A program made the position numbers and the translations under genes. A DNA stretch of 64,000 nt from assembly GCF_038396755.1 (NCBI RefSeq), contig NZ_CP149822.1, positions 2,976,001 to 3,040,000 of the forward strand, given 5' to 3'. The stretch's first letter is position 1; the number at the start of each line of letters is the position of its first letter. The notes beneath the pieces were generated by a model, which was given only the letters and a program-made list of their open reading frames with translations, was not told where the DNA came from and did not search any database. Shown here in pieces: positions 8,946 through 18,347 of the stretch. This stretch comes from Chitinophaga pollutisoli (GTDB lineage: Bacteria; Bacteroidota; Bacteroidia; Chitinophagales; Chitinophagaceae).

Positions 8946-10112
8946 CTAGCTACCATAGCGTGTTCCGTCGACCGCGCCCATCGGCTCGTACTTCATTTTT
9001 CCGGCTTTTTGCCATTCGGAAGGCGTAATTCCCGTCATTTTCCGGAAAGCGGCGTTGAAAGTGGCTTTGCTTTGAAACCCGCATTCCATGGCAACGCCCA
9101 GGATGCTGAGGTGTTGCATGCGCGGGTCGGCCAGCATGTTTTTGACGGCTTCCACGCGGTAGCCGTTCACAAATTCGAAAAAATTGCCGCCGGAATGTTC
9201 GTTGATGATCTGGGAAAGATGATGGCGCTGCACCCCGAGCAGATCCGCCAGGGCGGCGTGCGACAAATCAGGATCTAGGAAGGGCCGCTGTTCTTCCATG
9301 AGCCGGCAAAGGCGTTCGTAACCGGATTCCGGAGTGGCGAGGCCGGATTTGCGGTATTTCCGGGTTGCGGTTTTCTCTTCTTCCGTGAAAAGTTCCGGCA
9401 CGGTCTGGCATTTCCAGATCAGCCAATATACCAGCACCACGATGGCGGCGTAGTTGTAATGATAAAAATGCGTAATGCCGGGGATGTTCCATTTACGGCC
9501 GAAGAACCCCAGCGCTGAAATCCCTAAAATCAACAGCAGGCACCCCAGGAACGCGCGCAGCCACTTCCACCGCAAACCCTGCACGGCAGGCGGCTGCTCC
9601 GGCAACGACTTCCCCCATTTGCGTAACCGCCACCAGGCCGCCAGCAGGTACGCGGTAATCAGCAGGAGATTGGCCTGGTTCACCCAACCGAAATCCAACC
9701 GCGATAAACCTTCAAAGTCCATGAGCAGCTGCCGTTTCATTTCCGCCGACCGGAAAAACCACGGCGACAGCACCGCGAAAGCCGCCGCGAAAGGGATCGC
9801 ATGCAGGAGATCGGAACGTTGGAACCGGGGGCCACCGCCGGTCATTTTCAGGGTGAACAGATATACCAACGGGCCCACCAGGCTAAGGTTCAGCCAGGAA
9901 ACACGGTTCAGGTGCGGAAAGGCGAGGAAGAATTCGCGGTGATCGAAAGCGTTGAGGAGCGCCTGGAAAGACACCAGCACCATCAGCGCCAGGAGCAACA
10001 GGAAAGGCGCGGAGCGCCGGCGGCGCACCAATAGCGCGGCGGCCACGGCCGTATTGATGAGGCCGGCCACCACGAAATATTGGAAGATCAAGCCGGTTTG
10101 GAGGGTCTGCAT
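8946..10112 (-). CDS. Membrane-anchored AraC-family transcriptional regulator
   Basis: Protein of 388 aa with about seven hydrophobic helices in the first 250 residues (for example FQYFVVAGLINTAVAAALLV and FLLLLALMVLVSFQALL) and a C-terminal AraC/HTH_18 domain (LADLLGVQRHHLSQIINEHSG, then ILGVAMECGFQSKATFNAAFRKMTGITPSEWQ). Proteins of this design are inner-membrane sensors that bind DNA directly. It lies just upstream of the S41 peptidase on the same strand and may control it, which is inference. Confidence 0.9.
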   Translation of the reverse strand: MQTLQTGLIFQYFVVAGLINTAVAAALLVRRRRSAPFLLLLALMVLVSFQALLNAFDHREFFLAFPHLNRVSWLNLSLVGPLVYLFTLKMTGGGPRFQRSDLLHAIPFAAAFAVLSPWFFRSAEMKRQLLMDFEGLSRLDFGWVNQANLLLITAYLLAAWWRLRKWGKSLPEQPPAVQGLRWKWLRAFLGCLLLILGISALGFFGRKWNIPGITHFYHYNYAAIVVLVYWLIWKCQTVPELFTEEEKTATRKYRKSGLATPESGYERLCRLMEEQRPFLDPDLSHAALADLLGVQRHHLSQIINEHSGGNFFEFVNGYRVEAVKNMLADPRMQHLSILGVAMECGFQSKATFNAAFRKMTGITPSEWQKAGKMKYEPMGAVDGTRYGS

Positions 10113-10278
10113 GTGCGGGGTTTCGGAGTGAAATGATCAAATGAATTCGTCCTAAAGACGAGCAGGGGCGCGGGAAGTTGCATGCTCCGCACGGAAATTT
10201 TGCGGTGAGCGCGGCGCAGGACTTTTAATTTCGCGGAATTCGTTTCATCTTTGCATCACGAAATAAATAAACAACATC

Positions 10279-10371
10279 ATGCCACTCAATTTCCAACATA
10301 GCATTTCTCAGGCGTCAGCGCGTTACGCGGCGGCAGGGAGACCTATTGCGGAGCAGGTCATGCATGGATAA
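10279..10371 (+). CDS. Possible 30-aa small protein
   Basis: ATG at 10279 to TAA at 10371 encodes 30 residues beginning MPLNFQHSISQASARY. It resembles no family I know. Support comes from context: a CATCTTTG box about 30 bp upstream resembles the Bacteroidota -7 element, and a strong terminator follows at 10399. The transcript could also be a small RNA without a protein. Confidence 0.35.
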   Translation: MPLNFQHSISQASARYAAAGRPIAEQVMHG

Positions 10372-10398
10372 ACGATAAAACGAATCCAATATAACTGA

Positions 10399-10428
10399 AG
10401 CCCCGCAAGCAATTGCGGGGCTTTTTTA
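10399..10428 (+). terminator. Rho-independent terminator
   Basis: AGCCCCGCAA and TTGCGGGGCT form a perfect 10-bp stem with a GCAA loop, followed by six T residues. It closes the short transcription unit holding the 30-aa frame at 10279. Confidence 0.85.
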
Positions 10429-10549
10429 ATTGCGGCAAACAATGCTATACTTAAAAATTGGACATACACAATGGACATTTGGGGATGACTCTTCATCCGC
10501 ACGACACACGTAGCGGAGCAACCGGGAAACGACGGTTGCTTCGCCCTCC

Positions 10550-10587
10550 GGCCCGGTCGTGCAGATTGCGCGGCCGGGCTTTTTTTA
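10550..10587 (+). terminator. GC-rich hairpin with T-tract ahead of the tRNA cluster
   Basis: GGCCCGGTCG pairs with CGCGGCCGGGC around a short loop and is followed by seven T residues. A second hairpin just upstream (GCGGAGCAACCG with CGGTTGCTTCGC, about 10513-10544) suggests a structured RNA of roughly 100 nt ending here, just before the first tRNA-like gene. Confidence 0.65.
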
Positions 10588-10589
10588 TG

Positions 10590-10659
10590 GTGCCTGTAGT
10601 TCAGTGGCAGAACGCCCGGTTGTGGACCGGAAGACGAGGGTTCGATCCCCCTGGCACCC
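10590..10659 (+). tRNA. tRNA-His (GTG), slightly irregular
   Basis: Cloverleaf-like sequence with D arm GTTC/GAAC, anticodon loop TTGTGGA (GTG, His), T arm around TTCGATC, and acceptor GTGCC/GGCAC. A G at 10589 could supply the G-1 typical of tRNA-His. Pairing is imperfect: a T-T mismatch in the acceptor stem and an A-C mismatch in the T stem. It shares most of its anticodon and T arms with the next gene. Confidence 0.65.
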
Positions 10660-10717
10660 GACAGTTACAGTTGACCCTATACTTGTGAATGGCTCATCCC
10701 TGTTAACCCTATTTTAC

Positions 10718-10787
10718 CCGCCAGTAGTTTAATGGTAAAACGTCCGGTTTTGGACCGGAAGTCGAGGGTTCGAATCCCCCTGGCGAG
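10718..10787 (+). tRNA. tRNA-Gln (TTG), irregular acceptor
   Basis: D arm GTTT/AAAC, anticodon loop TTTTGGA (TTG, Gln) and T arm TTCGAAT. The acceptor has six good pairs (CGCCAG/CTGGCG) but C1 faces A72, and the T stem has an A-C mismatch. From the anticodon stem through the T arm it is almost identical to the preceding His-type gene, which suggests duplication with a changed anticodon. Confidence 0.6.
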
Positions 10788-10823
10788 CTACCGTAACACG
10801 GCCTTTCATTTCAGTTAACCCCA

Positions 10824-10893
10824 GGCGCCTGTTCTATAGTGGCAGTATCCCGGACATGGTCCGGACGCGGAGGTTCGATTCCTCCCGGCGCCA
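10824..10893 (+). tRNA. tRNA-like sequence (CAT in anticodon loop), possibly degenerate
   Basis: Acceptor GGCGCC/GGCGCC and T stem GGAGG/CCTCC are perfect, and the anticodon stem is CCGG/CCGG. The loop ACATGGT has C rather than the invariant U at position 33, and the D stem pairs poorly. It could be a Met-type tRNA that has decayed or an unusual functional tRNA. Confidence 0.45.
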
Positions 10894-11007
10894 CAATGAG
10901 ACGATATGAAACGACATGAGACTACAAGTAATCCTATATCTGATTTCCCTGGCGGTTCCCGTTGCTTCGCTGCATGCGGGGCCGCCTTTTCATCTGGTAC
11001 AAATAAA

Positions 11008-11037
11008 CCGGCCCGGCAATAAGTACCGGGCCGTTTG
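11008..11037 (-). terminator. Probably bidirectional terminator downstream of the GH31 gene
   Basis: CGGCCCGG (11009-11016) pairs with CCGGGCCG (11025-11032). It has a T-rich tail on both strands, so it can end both the minus-strand GH31 operon and plus-strand transcripts from the tRNA cluster. Confidence 0.7.
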
Positions 11038-11056
11038 CTTTCCTTACACTTAAACG

Positions 11057-13522
11057 TTATTCCACGTTAACAGTTATGGACTGATTGTCGTTCGGCAGCG
11101 GCAGCGTCTGCACCTTGCACTTCACCACCGGGTTGGCAACGCCCTGCGGATCGAACCGCGACACCGGCTGCACCGCCACCCATTCTCCGGCCGTCAGCCT
11201 GCGCTCCGCGCCGTTTACTTTCGCCGCATCTTTCCCAAATCCATGCAACACTAACTGAACATACCGGAAATGCGACGGCATTCCGCTGACAGGTTGCTCC
11301 AGCACCAGGTTGCCCTCCGCCGGTTTGTATTCCACAACACGGCGGTAGCTCGCGCCTTTTTCATAAGCAAATGTTTCGCCGTCATCTTCATAATATTCGA
11401 ACCGGTTTTCCCGGGAACCTTTATATACGTGGAGGAACAGCGTATCGGAAGGCTTCTCGGCCGTGGTCTGCACCAGCGACTGCATCGGGATGATGCTGCT
11501 TTCGCGGACAAATACCGGTAAAGTATGCATCCCCAGCGTCAGCATTTTTTCCGTGCCGCCTTGTTCGGTGGCGTCGTCGTACAGGCTGTACCAGGTTCCG
11601 GGCGGGAGATACACCGGTGCGTAGGGTTGCTTGCTGTCGAAGGGCGTTACCATGATGCCGTCTCCCAGCAGGAACTGGTTCTGGAAGCGGGGATCGTAGA
11701 CGAGGGGGTCGTGCGTCCAGTTAATGGCGAGGGTCCGCATCAGGGGCATGCCCGTTTTCGCGGCTTCGTAGAAATTGGAGTAGAAATACGGCAACAGGCG
11801 ATACCGCAGGTTGATGTAGTTCCGCGCGATCTCGAGCACTTCTTCCCCGAACGCCCAGGGCTCGGCGGATTTGGTATTGATGCCCGTGTGGCTGCGGCAA
11901 TAGGGCATAAATGAACCCAGCTGGATCCAGCGGGCGTAGAGCGCGGGAGATCCGTTGCCCGTAAATCCGCCGATATCCATTCCGGAAAACGCCACACCGC
12001 TGAGGCCCAGGCTGTTCATCAGGCGCACGCCCAGCAGCATGTGATCGTCTTCCGCGCGGTTGTCGCCCGTCCAGATGGCGGTGTAGCGTTGCAGGCCGGC
12101 ATAGCCGGCGCGGGTCAGGAGGAAAGGCCGGCGGCCCTGCATGGATTCGCGCGCGCCTTCGTAGCTTGCGCGCACCATGGCGAGCCCGTATACATTATGC
12201 GCCTGGCGATGCGTGGCCGTTCTTCCTTCAAAATCGAACAGCACATTATCCGGCATGTTCTGCCCCCAGGTGGCGATTTCGTTCATATCATTCCACAATC
12301 CATCTACCCCTGCGTTTGTAAAACTTTTCACCTGTTCTTTCCACCAGCTGCGGCCTTTCGGACCGGTAAAATCCGGGAAGTGGCACCAGCCTGGCCACAC
12401 CTGGCCGGTGTAATATTGCCCGTCGGAATATTTGATGAAGATGTCTTCCTTCTTCCCGCTTTCGTAGGCATGGTAGCCTGCTTCGGTTTTAATCCCCGGG
12501 TCTACGATCACGGTCGTACGGAAGCCCATTTTCCGCAGGCGGGCGTTCATGCCGGCGGGGTCGGGGAAGCGTTGCTGGTTCCAGGTGAAGAGTTTGTAGG
12601 CATCCATGTAGTGGATATCGAGCGTGATGCCGTCGGCCGGGATTTGCTTTTCCCGCATCGTCTGCGCAATCCGCATCACTTCCGCTTCGGGGTAATAGCT
12701 GTAACGGTTCTGCTGATACCCGAGGCTCCACATCGGCGGCAGCTGCATGCGGCCGGTGAGCCAGGTGTAAGCGGTGATGATTCCTGCAACTTCCGGGTGA
12801 TGGATGAAATAATAATTCATCTCGCCACTGTTGGCGGAGAAGGAAGCGAAGCGGTTGTTGCTGGCGCCGAAGTTGAAATTCGTGCGGTAGCTGTTGTCGA
12901 AAAACAAACCGTAACTCTTCCCGTGATGTACGCCGATGTAAAATGGAATAGTGGCGTAGATAGGGTCCTGGTTGACGGTGTACCCAAACGCGTCGGTGTT
13001 CCAGTTGGTGTAGGAGCTGCCGCGGCGGTCGAGGTTACCGGTTTTTTCGCCCAGCCCGATGAAGCGTTCGCCATCCTGCATTGTTTTGTAGGCGGTTACT
13101 TCTTCACCGATCCACGAGGTGCCCAAACCTGGCTCGTCGGACTGGAGCACTTCCCCGTTTTTCGTGAGAAAAGTGACCGAGAACGGCTTCTTACCGATGC
13201 GCGCCACCAGCGAATCCGTTTCCAGCCGTATTTCGTCGGCGGTTTGCGTGATGCTGGGCGCGAAGTTTTTCGGCGTGGCCACAACGGCGTAGGAAAAATC
13301 TTTCGCCAGTTCCTGCCTGTCCATCCGCACGCGTACCACGTTATGCGACCACGCCGTGATTTCCACACGGGCGTTGGCGGCGGTAATGCGGATCGTTTGT
13401 CCGCTAATCTTCACCCCGGTTACATTTCCGGGCGTAACTACCTGCTGCGCCGCCGTGGTAGTAGATACCAGGAGGCACCATCCAATGAATCTGCCGATCA
13501 TATATTGCTGAATTTTTTGCAA
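11057..13522 (-). CDS. Glycoside hydrolase family 31 alpha-glucosidase
   Basis: Retaining alpha-glycosidase of 821 aa, exported by an N-terminal signal peptide (MIGRFIGWCLLVSTTTA; an in-frame ATG at 13501 is a possible start). An N-terminal beta-sandwich leads into the barrel with LDIHYMDAYKLFTW, the nucleophile Asp in LWNDMNE (about residue 412) and the acid/base Asp in WTGDNRAEDD (about residue 487). C-terminal beta domains include a DUF5110-like part. It is the last gene of the SusC-SusD-GH31 unit on the minus strand, so alpha-glucans or other alpha-linked glycans are the likely substrate. Alpha-xylosidase activity cannot be excluded from sequence alone. Confidence 0.94.
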   Translation of the reverse strand: MQKIQQYMIGRFIGWCLLVSTTTAAQQVVTPGNVTGVKISGQTIRITAANARVEITAWSHNVVRVRMDRQELAKDFSYAVVATPKNFAPSITQTADEIRLETDSLVARIGKKPFSVTFLTKNGEVLQSDEPGLGTSWIGEEVTAYKTMQDGERFIGLGEKTGNLDRRGSSYTNWNTDAFGYTVNQDPIYATIPFYIGVHHGKSYGLFFDNSYRTNFNFGASNNRFASFSANSGEMNYYFIHHPEVAGIITAYTWLTGRMQLPPMWSLGYQQNRYSYYPEAEVMRIAQTMREKQIPADGITLDIHYMDAYKLFTWNQQRFPDPAGMNARLRKMGFRTTVIVDPGIKTEAGYHAYESGKKEDIFIKYSDGQYYTGQVWPGWCHFPDFTGPKGRSWWKEQVKSFTNAGVDGLWNDMNEIATWGQNMPDNVLFDFEGRTATHRQAHNVYGLAMVRASYEGARESMQGRRPFLLTRAGYAGLQRYTAIWTGDNRAEDDHMLLGVRLMNSLGLSGVAFSGMDIGGFTGNGSPALYARWIQLGSFMPYCRSHTGINTKSAEPWAFGEEVLEIARNYINLRYRLLPYFYSNFYEAAKTGMPLMRTLAINWTHDPLVYDPRFQNQFLLGDGIMVTPFDSKQPYAPVYLPPGTWYSLYDDATEQGGTEKMLTLGMHTLPVFVRESSIIPMQSLVQTTAEKPSDTLFLHVYKGSRENRFEYYEDDGETFAYEKGASYRRVVEYKPAEGNLVLEQPVSGMPSHFRYVQLVLHGFGKDAAKVNGAERRLTAGEWVAVQPVSRFDPQGVANPVVKCKVQTLPLPNDNQSITVNVE

Positions 13523-13589
13523 AGAGAATCCAGCAGAGAGCGGCGTTACCGCCCTCTGCCTGGATATTATCCTGTTCAGACTTTAATTA

Positions 13590-15140
13590 TTAATATCCCG
13601 GATTCTGTTTCAGGTTGGGGTTAACGGCCAGATCGTTCACGGGTATGGGGAACAGGAGATTCCGGGGATCGTCGTTGGGCTTCAGATCCCAGGGCTCCAG
13701 GAATTTCCCGAAGCGGATAAGATCCTGCCTGCGCCATCCTTCCCAATACAATTCGCGGCCGCGCTCATCGAGCAGATTATCGAGCGTGAGGACGGCGAGG
13801 GGTGTGGCGCCGCGTTTCACGCGCAGCTGGTTCACCACCAGCAATCCCGCGCCGGCGGCGTTGGTGCGTAACTGGGCTTCGGCTTTCATCAGCATCACAT
13901 CGGCCAGGCGGAAAAACACCCAGTCGTTGCTGGCGTTGTTGCTGTTGTGCCCGCCGTCGGTCACCATGTCGGGCGGATATTTCACCACGCGGATGCCTTT
14001 GATCTCGAGGTCCGTTCCGGCTTCCTGGAGCTTCAGGTCGCGGGTGAAGGCGAGGTTGTTGCCTTTACGGTCTTTCAGCGCTACGCCGTCTTTATTGAAT
14101 TGCTGCCCGATCAGGAAACCCACGCGGGTGCCGGTTACGTCCGTCACGCCGTCGTAAGCCATACCACGGCGGGTATCCGTGGCTTCGAAGAGGTCATAGA
14201 ATTCGCCGGTGGTAGCAAAACCGTTCCATCCGCTGGGCATCTGGTGGTAGTGCAACGTGGGCGCCCAGTGGCAGAAGGCAGCATTGCCGCCGCGGATCGT
14301 ACTCAAACCCGGACCGTTCTGTTGGGTGAAAATATTCTCGGTACCGATCACGTCGTTGTTGTACGCGAGGTTGTCGAAATAATTATTGGCGAGGGAATAG
14401 CGGCCGGAGCCGATCACTTCATTGGCGAGTGTGATCACCTGTTGCATATCCGCCGCGTCGAAAGTGGGATTTTGCCGGTTGAGGAATGCGCCTTTGTTGA
14501 GGTAGCATTTCATCAGCAGCGTTCTGGCCGCGTCCTTGTTGGCCGTCCAGGCTTTTACGGTGCCGGAGCGCTCGGGCAGGTCGGGGATGATGGCGTTCAG
14601 TTCGGTGATGATGAAGGCGATGGCATCCGCCGCCGTTTTCACTTTGGGCGCCAGCAGGAGATTTTCGTTCGGCTCGCGGTAAGGCACCTGTCCCCATCCG
14701 TCGAGCGTGGCAAACATGCTGAGTGCGCGGATGAAGCGCGCTTCCGCCGCTTGTTGCTTGGAAGGCTGGAAGTTCAGGACGTTGGTCGCGGAGAACTGCA
14801 GCAGCAGCAGGTTCGTGAAGGTATTCTGGATGGTGCCGTGCTCGGGCGTCCAGGTGTGGAGCTTGAGGGAGCGCCAGGCGCCGTTATCGTCCCAGTCGCC
14901 GCCGCGCGTGGGCGCCACCGCTTCGTCGGAAGGCATTTCCTGCAGGGCCCAGAAGTTCGACTGGTCCTGGAAAGGCAGCTGCATATCGTTGTACGCGTTG
15001 ATCAGCAGCGAATTCACTTTGATCACTTTTTCAGCTTCGGACCGCACCAGCGTGGAGCCCAGTTTTTCGTCCAGCTTCGTGCACGCGCCTAAGGCGATGC
15101 CGGACAATGCGAGTATGGATATTCTTTTATGAAGATGCAT
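13590..15140 (-). CDS. SusD/RagB-family nutrient-binding lipoprotein
   Basis: Surface lipoprotein of 516 aa that captures glycans and works as a lid on its SusC partner. A lipobox (ALGAC, Cys about residue 20) follows the signal peptide. SusD features include an N-terminal SusD-like region, TPR-type helices (AEARFIRALSMFATLDGWGQVPY) and the C-terminal motif RGRELYWEGWRRQDLIRFGKF. It lies between susC (30 bp upstream) and GH31 (67 bp downstream) in one probable operon. The length is normal and the frame is intact. Confidence 0.95.
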   Translation of the reverse strand: MHLHKRISILALSGIALGACTKLDEKLGSTLVRSEAEKVIKVNSLLINAYNDMQLPFQDQSNFWALQEMPSDEAVAPTRGGDWDDNGAWRSLKLHTWTPEHGTIQNTFTNLLLLQFSATNVLNFQPSKQQAAEARFIRALSMFATLDGWGQVPYREPNENLLLAPKVKTAADAIAFIITELNAIIPDLPERSGTVKAWTANKDAARTLLMKCYLNKGAFLNRQNPTFDAADMQQVITLANEVIGSGRYSLANNYFDNLAYNNDVIGTENIFTQQNGPGLSTIRGGNAAFCHWAPTLHYHQMPSGWNGFATTGEFYDLFEATDTRRGMAYDGVTDVTGTRVGFLIGQQFNKDGVALKDRKGNNLAFTRDLKLQEAGTDLEIKGIRVVKYPPDMVTDGGHNSNNASNDWVFFRLADVMLMKAEAQLRTNAAGAGLLVVNQLRVKRGATPLAVLTLDNLLDERGRELYWEGWRRQDLIRFGKFLEPWDLKPNDDPRNLLFPIPVNDLAVNPNLKQNPGY

Positions 15141-15170
15141 GATAATCTGTTTTAATGAACTGGAACTGGA

Positions 15171-18121
15171 TTAGAAGGAAACGCCTACGCTGAGCATGAT
15201 GCTGCGCGCCGTGGGGTACGGGATGTACTCGATACCGAATGAGTTCACGCCGTTCACGCTTTTGTCGGTATTCACTTCCGGATCGAAGCCGGTGTATTTC
15301 GTGATCACGAACAGGTTTTGCCCGGTCAGCGAAAGGTTCAGGTTCTTGAAGTTTTTGCCGATGTCGCCGAAAGCATAGCTCACGGTGGCGTTGGTCAGCT
15401 TCAGGAAGTTGCCGTTTTCGAGATAGCGGGTGGAGGTGGCAATGGGGTTTGCCGTGCTTTCGTTGTTGCCCATCAGCTCCTTGGCGATGTTGCGCGACGA
15501 AAGGTTGTTCACCGGCAGCACGGTATTGGCGGTGTTGTTGTAAAGTTTATGCCCGAATGCGCCGTTGAAGTTCACGGCGAAGTACCATTTCTTCACGTTG
15601 AGGTCGGTGGTGATGCCCAGCAGGGTGCGGGGATTGGGGTCGCCGCTGTAGTGCATCTTGTCGGCGCCGCCTTCGTATTCGCTGATGCCGTCTTTATTCA
15701 ATCCTGTCCATTTTCTCAGGTAAAACACGTTAAGGGGATAACCGTTGGCGAAGCGTTGCACGGTGGCGCCGGTTACGCCCTGTCCGCTGATGGCGCCGGT
15801 CAACACATCCGGACCTTCATAATTCTGCAGTTCGTTCTTCATGAAGGCGGCGTTCACGCCGAGGTTCCAGAGGATATTTTTCCCGCGGATGATTTCGCCG
15901 CGCAATGCCAGTTCCACGCCTTTGTTGAGGATTTCGCCGGGCATGTTGCGCCAAACGTTTGCGGCCGGGCCGGGGCCGGTGGCGATGAAGTTGAACAGCA
16001 GGTCGGAGGTTTTCTTATGGAAATAATCCACGCTGCCGGAAATCCTGTTCTGGAGAATGGAGAAGTCCACACCGGCGTTCAGCTGCGCGGATTTTTCCCA
16101 TTTCAGGTCGGGGTTGGCCGCGTTCACCTGGCGGGAGCTACCGCCGCCGCTCAGCAGGAACTGTTCCTGCGCAGCGCCTGCGGGAAATTCCTGGTTCCCG
16201 GTGATGCCCCAGCCCGCGCGGATCGCCAGCTGCTGGATGAACCCGTTGCCTTTCAGGAAATCTTCTTCCGACAAATTCCATTTGGCCGCAAACGAAGGGA
16301 AATACCCGTAGCGATTGTTCTCCCCAAACTTGTTGGAGCCGTCGGCGCGCATGGTGGCGGTGAGGAGGTATTTGTCCTGCAGGTTGGCCGTCACGCGTCC
16401 AAACACGGATTGCAGTTCGGATTTCGGCTGCACGTTGGCGGACATGAAGGTGTTGCTCTGGATGGGATCCTGCAGGATGCTGGTATACGGCAAGGCGTCG
16501 GTACTGAAGCCCAGCGCGCCCAGGTCGGTCGTGCGGTATTGGAAGTCCTGGTATTCATACCCCACCACCGCGCCGAGATGGAAGGCGTTGGTGATCTGTT
16601 TGTTATAATTCAAGGTGTGGGAGAACAGTTTGGTGAGCAGCTCGGCGTTGCCGTAGTACGCCTGTCCGAGGTCTTTCACGCCATTAATATTGATCCACGA
16701 CTGTATTTGGGTGCGGCGGATACCATTCTGGCGGTTGATCGAGAATAGGAAGCGGTACTCCAGGTCGTCGGTGATCTTAAAATACGGCGAGATGTTCCCG
16801 AGCAGGTAATTGATGTCGGCTTTATCGTCCCAGGCTTCGGACATGGCCAGCGGATTCACGGCGCTGTTGTTGCCGAGAATGGTGAAGCTGCCGTCGGGCT
16901 GGCGCATGTTGAGGGTGGGGTTCCACTGGAGCGCCTGGCCGATGAGCGAGCCGGTGAAGCCGGCGTTATTGGAGATCGGGGCCATGGTTTCCACGGTTTG
17001 GGCGGCCATGAGGGAGAAGTCGAGTCCCAGGCGGCGGCTTTCGAGGAATTTGAATTGGCCGGTGAGGTTGCCGGTGTATTTCTTCAGGCCGGATTTGAGG
17101 ACGATGCCCTGTTGGTCCATCAGGCCGAAAGCGGCGCGATAGCGGGCGTTTTCGGAGCCACCGCTGATGCCCACGTTGAAGTTGTGGGTCACGCCGGTGC
17201 GGAGGATGGAATTGAGTCCTTCGGCAGTTCCGCCGCCGTCGCCTTCCGCGAAATTGTAGTTTTTGATGGTTTGTCGGAATTCGTCGGGACTGAGCACTTC
17301 CAGTTTCTTCATGGCGTTGCTGACGCCTGCGGAGTAGTTGAAGTCCAGTTTGGCGGGGCCTTCCTGTCCTTTTTGGTGGTGATGATGATGACGCCGTTGG
17401 AGCCGCGGGAGCCGTAGATGGCGGTGGCGGAGGCGTCTTTCAGCACGTCCATGGAGGCGATATCGAAGGAGTTGACGAAGTTGAGGGGGTTGGCGGTGGG
17501 CGTCTGGCCGATGCCGTTGGCGTTGATTTCCGGGCGGGCCACGCGGCCGTCGAGGGGTACGCCGTCGATTACGTAGAGCGGTTGGTTGCCAGAGCGTACG
17601 GAGGATACGCCGCGGATGCGGACGGTGGCCGCGGCGCCGGGGGCGCCGGAATTGTTGACGATCATCAGGCCGGCCACCTTGCCCTGGATGAGCTGGTCGG
17701 GGGCGGCCACGATGCCTTTATTGAAGTCTTTGGCTTTCAGCGAGGTAACGGCGCCGGTGAGGTCTTTTTTCCGGGTGGTGCCGTAGCCGACCACTACCAC
17801 GTCGGTAAGGGTGGAGCTTTCGAGTTTGAGGACAACATTTACCTGGGAGGAATTGGCGATGCTGACGTCCTGGGGGGCGAATCCGATGAAGGACACGACC
17901 AGGGTCTGGGTTTTTTCGGGAACGTTCAGCTTAAAGGCGCCCGTAGCGTCGGACACGGTACCGATATTGGTGCCTTTGGCCTGGACGCTGGCCCCGGGAA
18001 TGGGTTCCCCTTTTTCGTCGCTAATCTTGCCGGAAACTGGTTTTGTCTGGGCTAACGCTACCTGGGATAGCAACAGGAGCGGACAAATCAGTAGCGCGCT
18101 GAGCAGTCGCAATTTGATCAT
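15171..18121 (-). pseudogene. SusC-type TonB-dependent receptor interrupted by a -1 frame break
   Basis: Two adjacent frames together form one receptor of about 983 aa. The first (18121-17309) has the signal peptide, CarbD repeat, TDVVVVGYGTT motif and plug up to GVIIITTKK. It then leaves the expected frame at AAA AAG GAC (17366-17374). Adding one base (reading GGA CAG) restores GQEGPAKLDF and runs into the second frame (17312-15171), which holds the rest of the plug and the barrel, ending in the aromatic C-terminus VGVSF. Either one base is missing at an A5G2 run or ribosomes slip at AAA AAG. If functional it imports the glycan handled by the adjacent SusD and GH31. Confidence 0.85.
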
Positions 18122-18347
18122 AACGTAGTGTTTAAAGAATTACAGAGATGGTTTTTTCCTGTGGATGGGAACGAACGTGAAATCCAATTTTGGTTGAACG
18201 ATTCAAAGTAAGCGGGTTCGCTCCTCGTGGCAAACTATTATCGCCCGAGTATAGAAATTAAAGGTGGATTAACGGGTTTTCTGAAATTTAACAATATGGT
18301 TTACAATTGATTAACAAAACATATAAATATCAATAATATTAACCGAT

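Noticed and set aside
10458..10688. 76-aa open frame across the first tRNA
   Set aside because: It runs through a terminator hairpin and the tRNA-His sequence, so coding is very unlikely.
12041..13624. 527-aa open frame on the plus strand
   Set aside because: Antisense to the GH31 gene, whose catalytic motifs are intact. The mirrored frame is low in complexity and resembles no protein.
15318..16748. 476-aa open frame on the plus strand
   Set aside because: Antisense to the SusC barrel region, with no recognisable domain.
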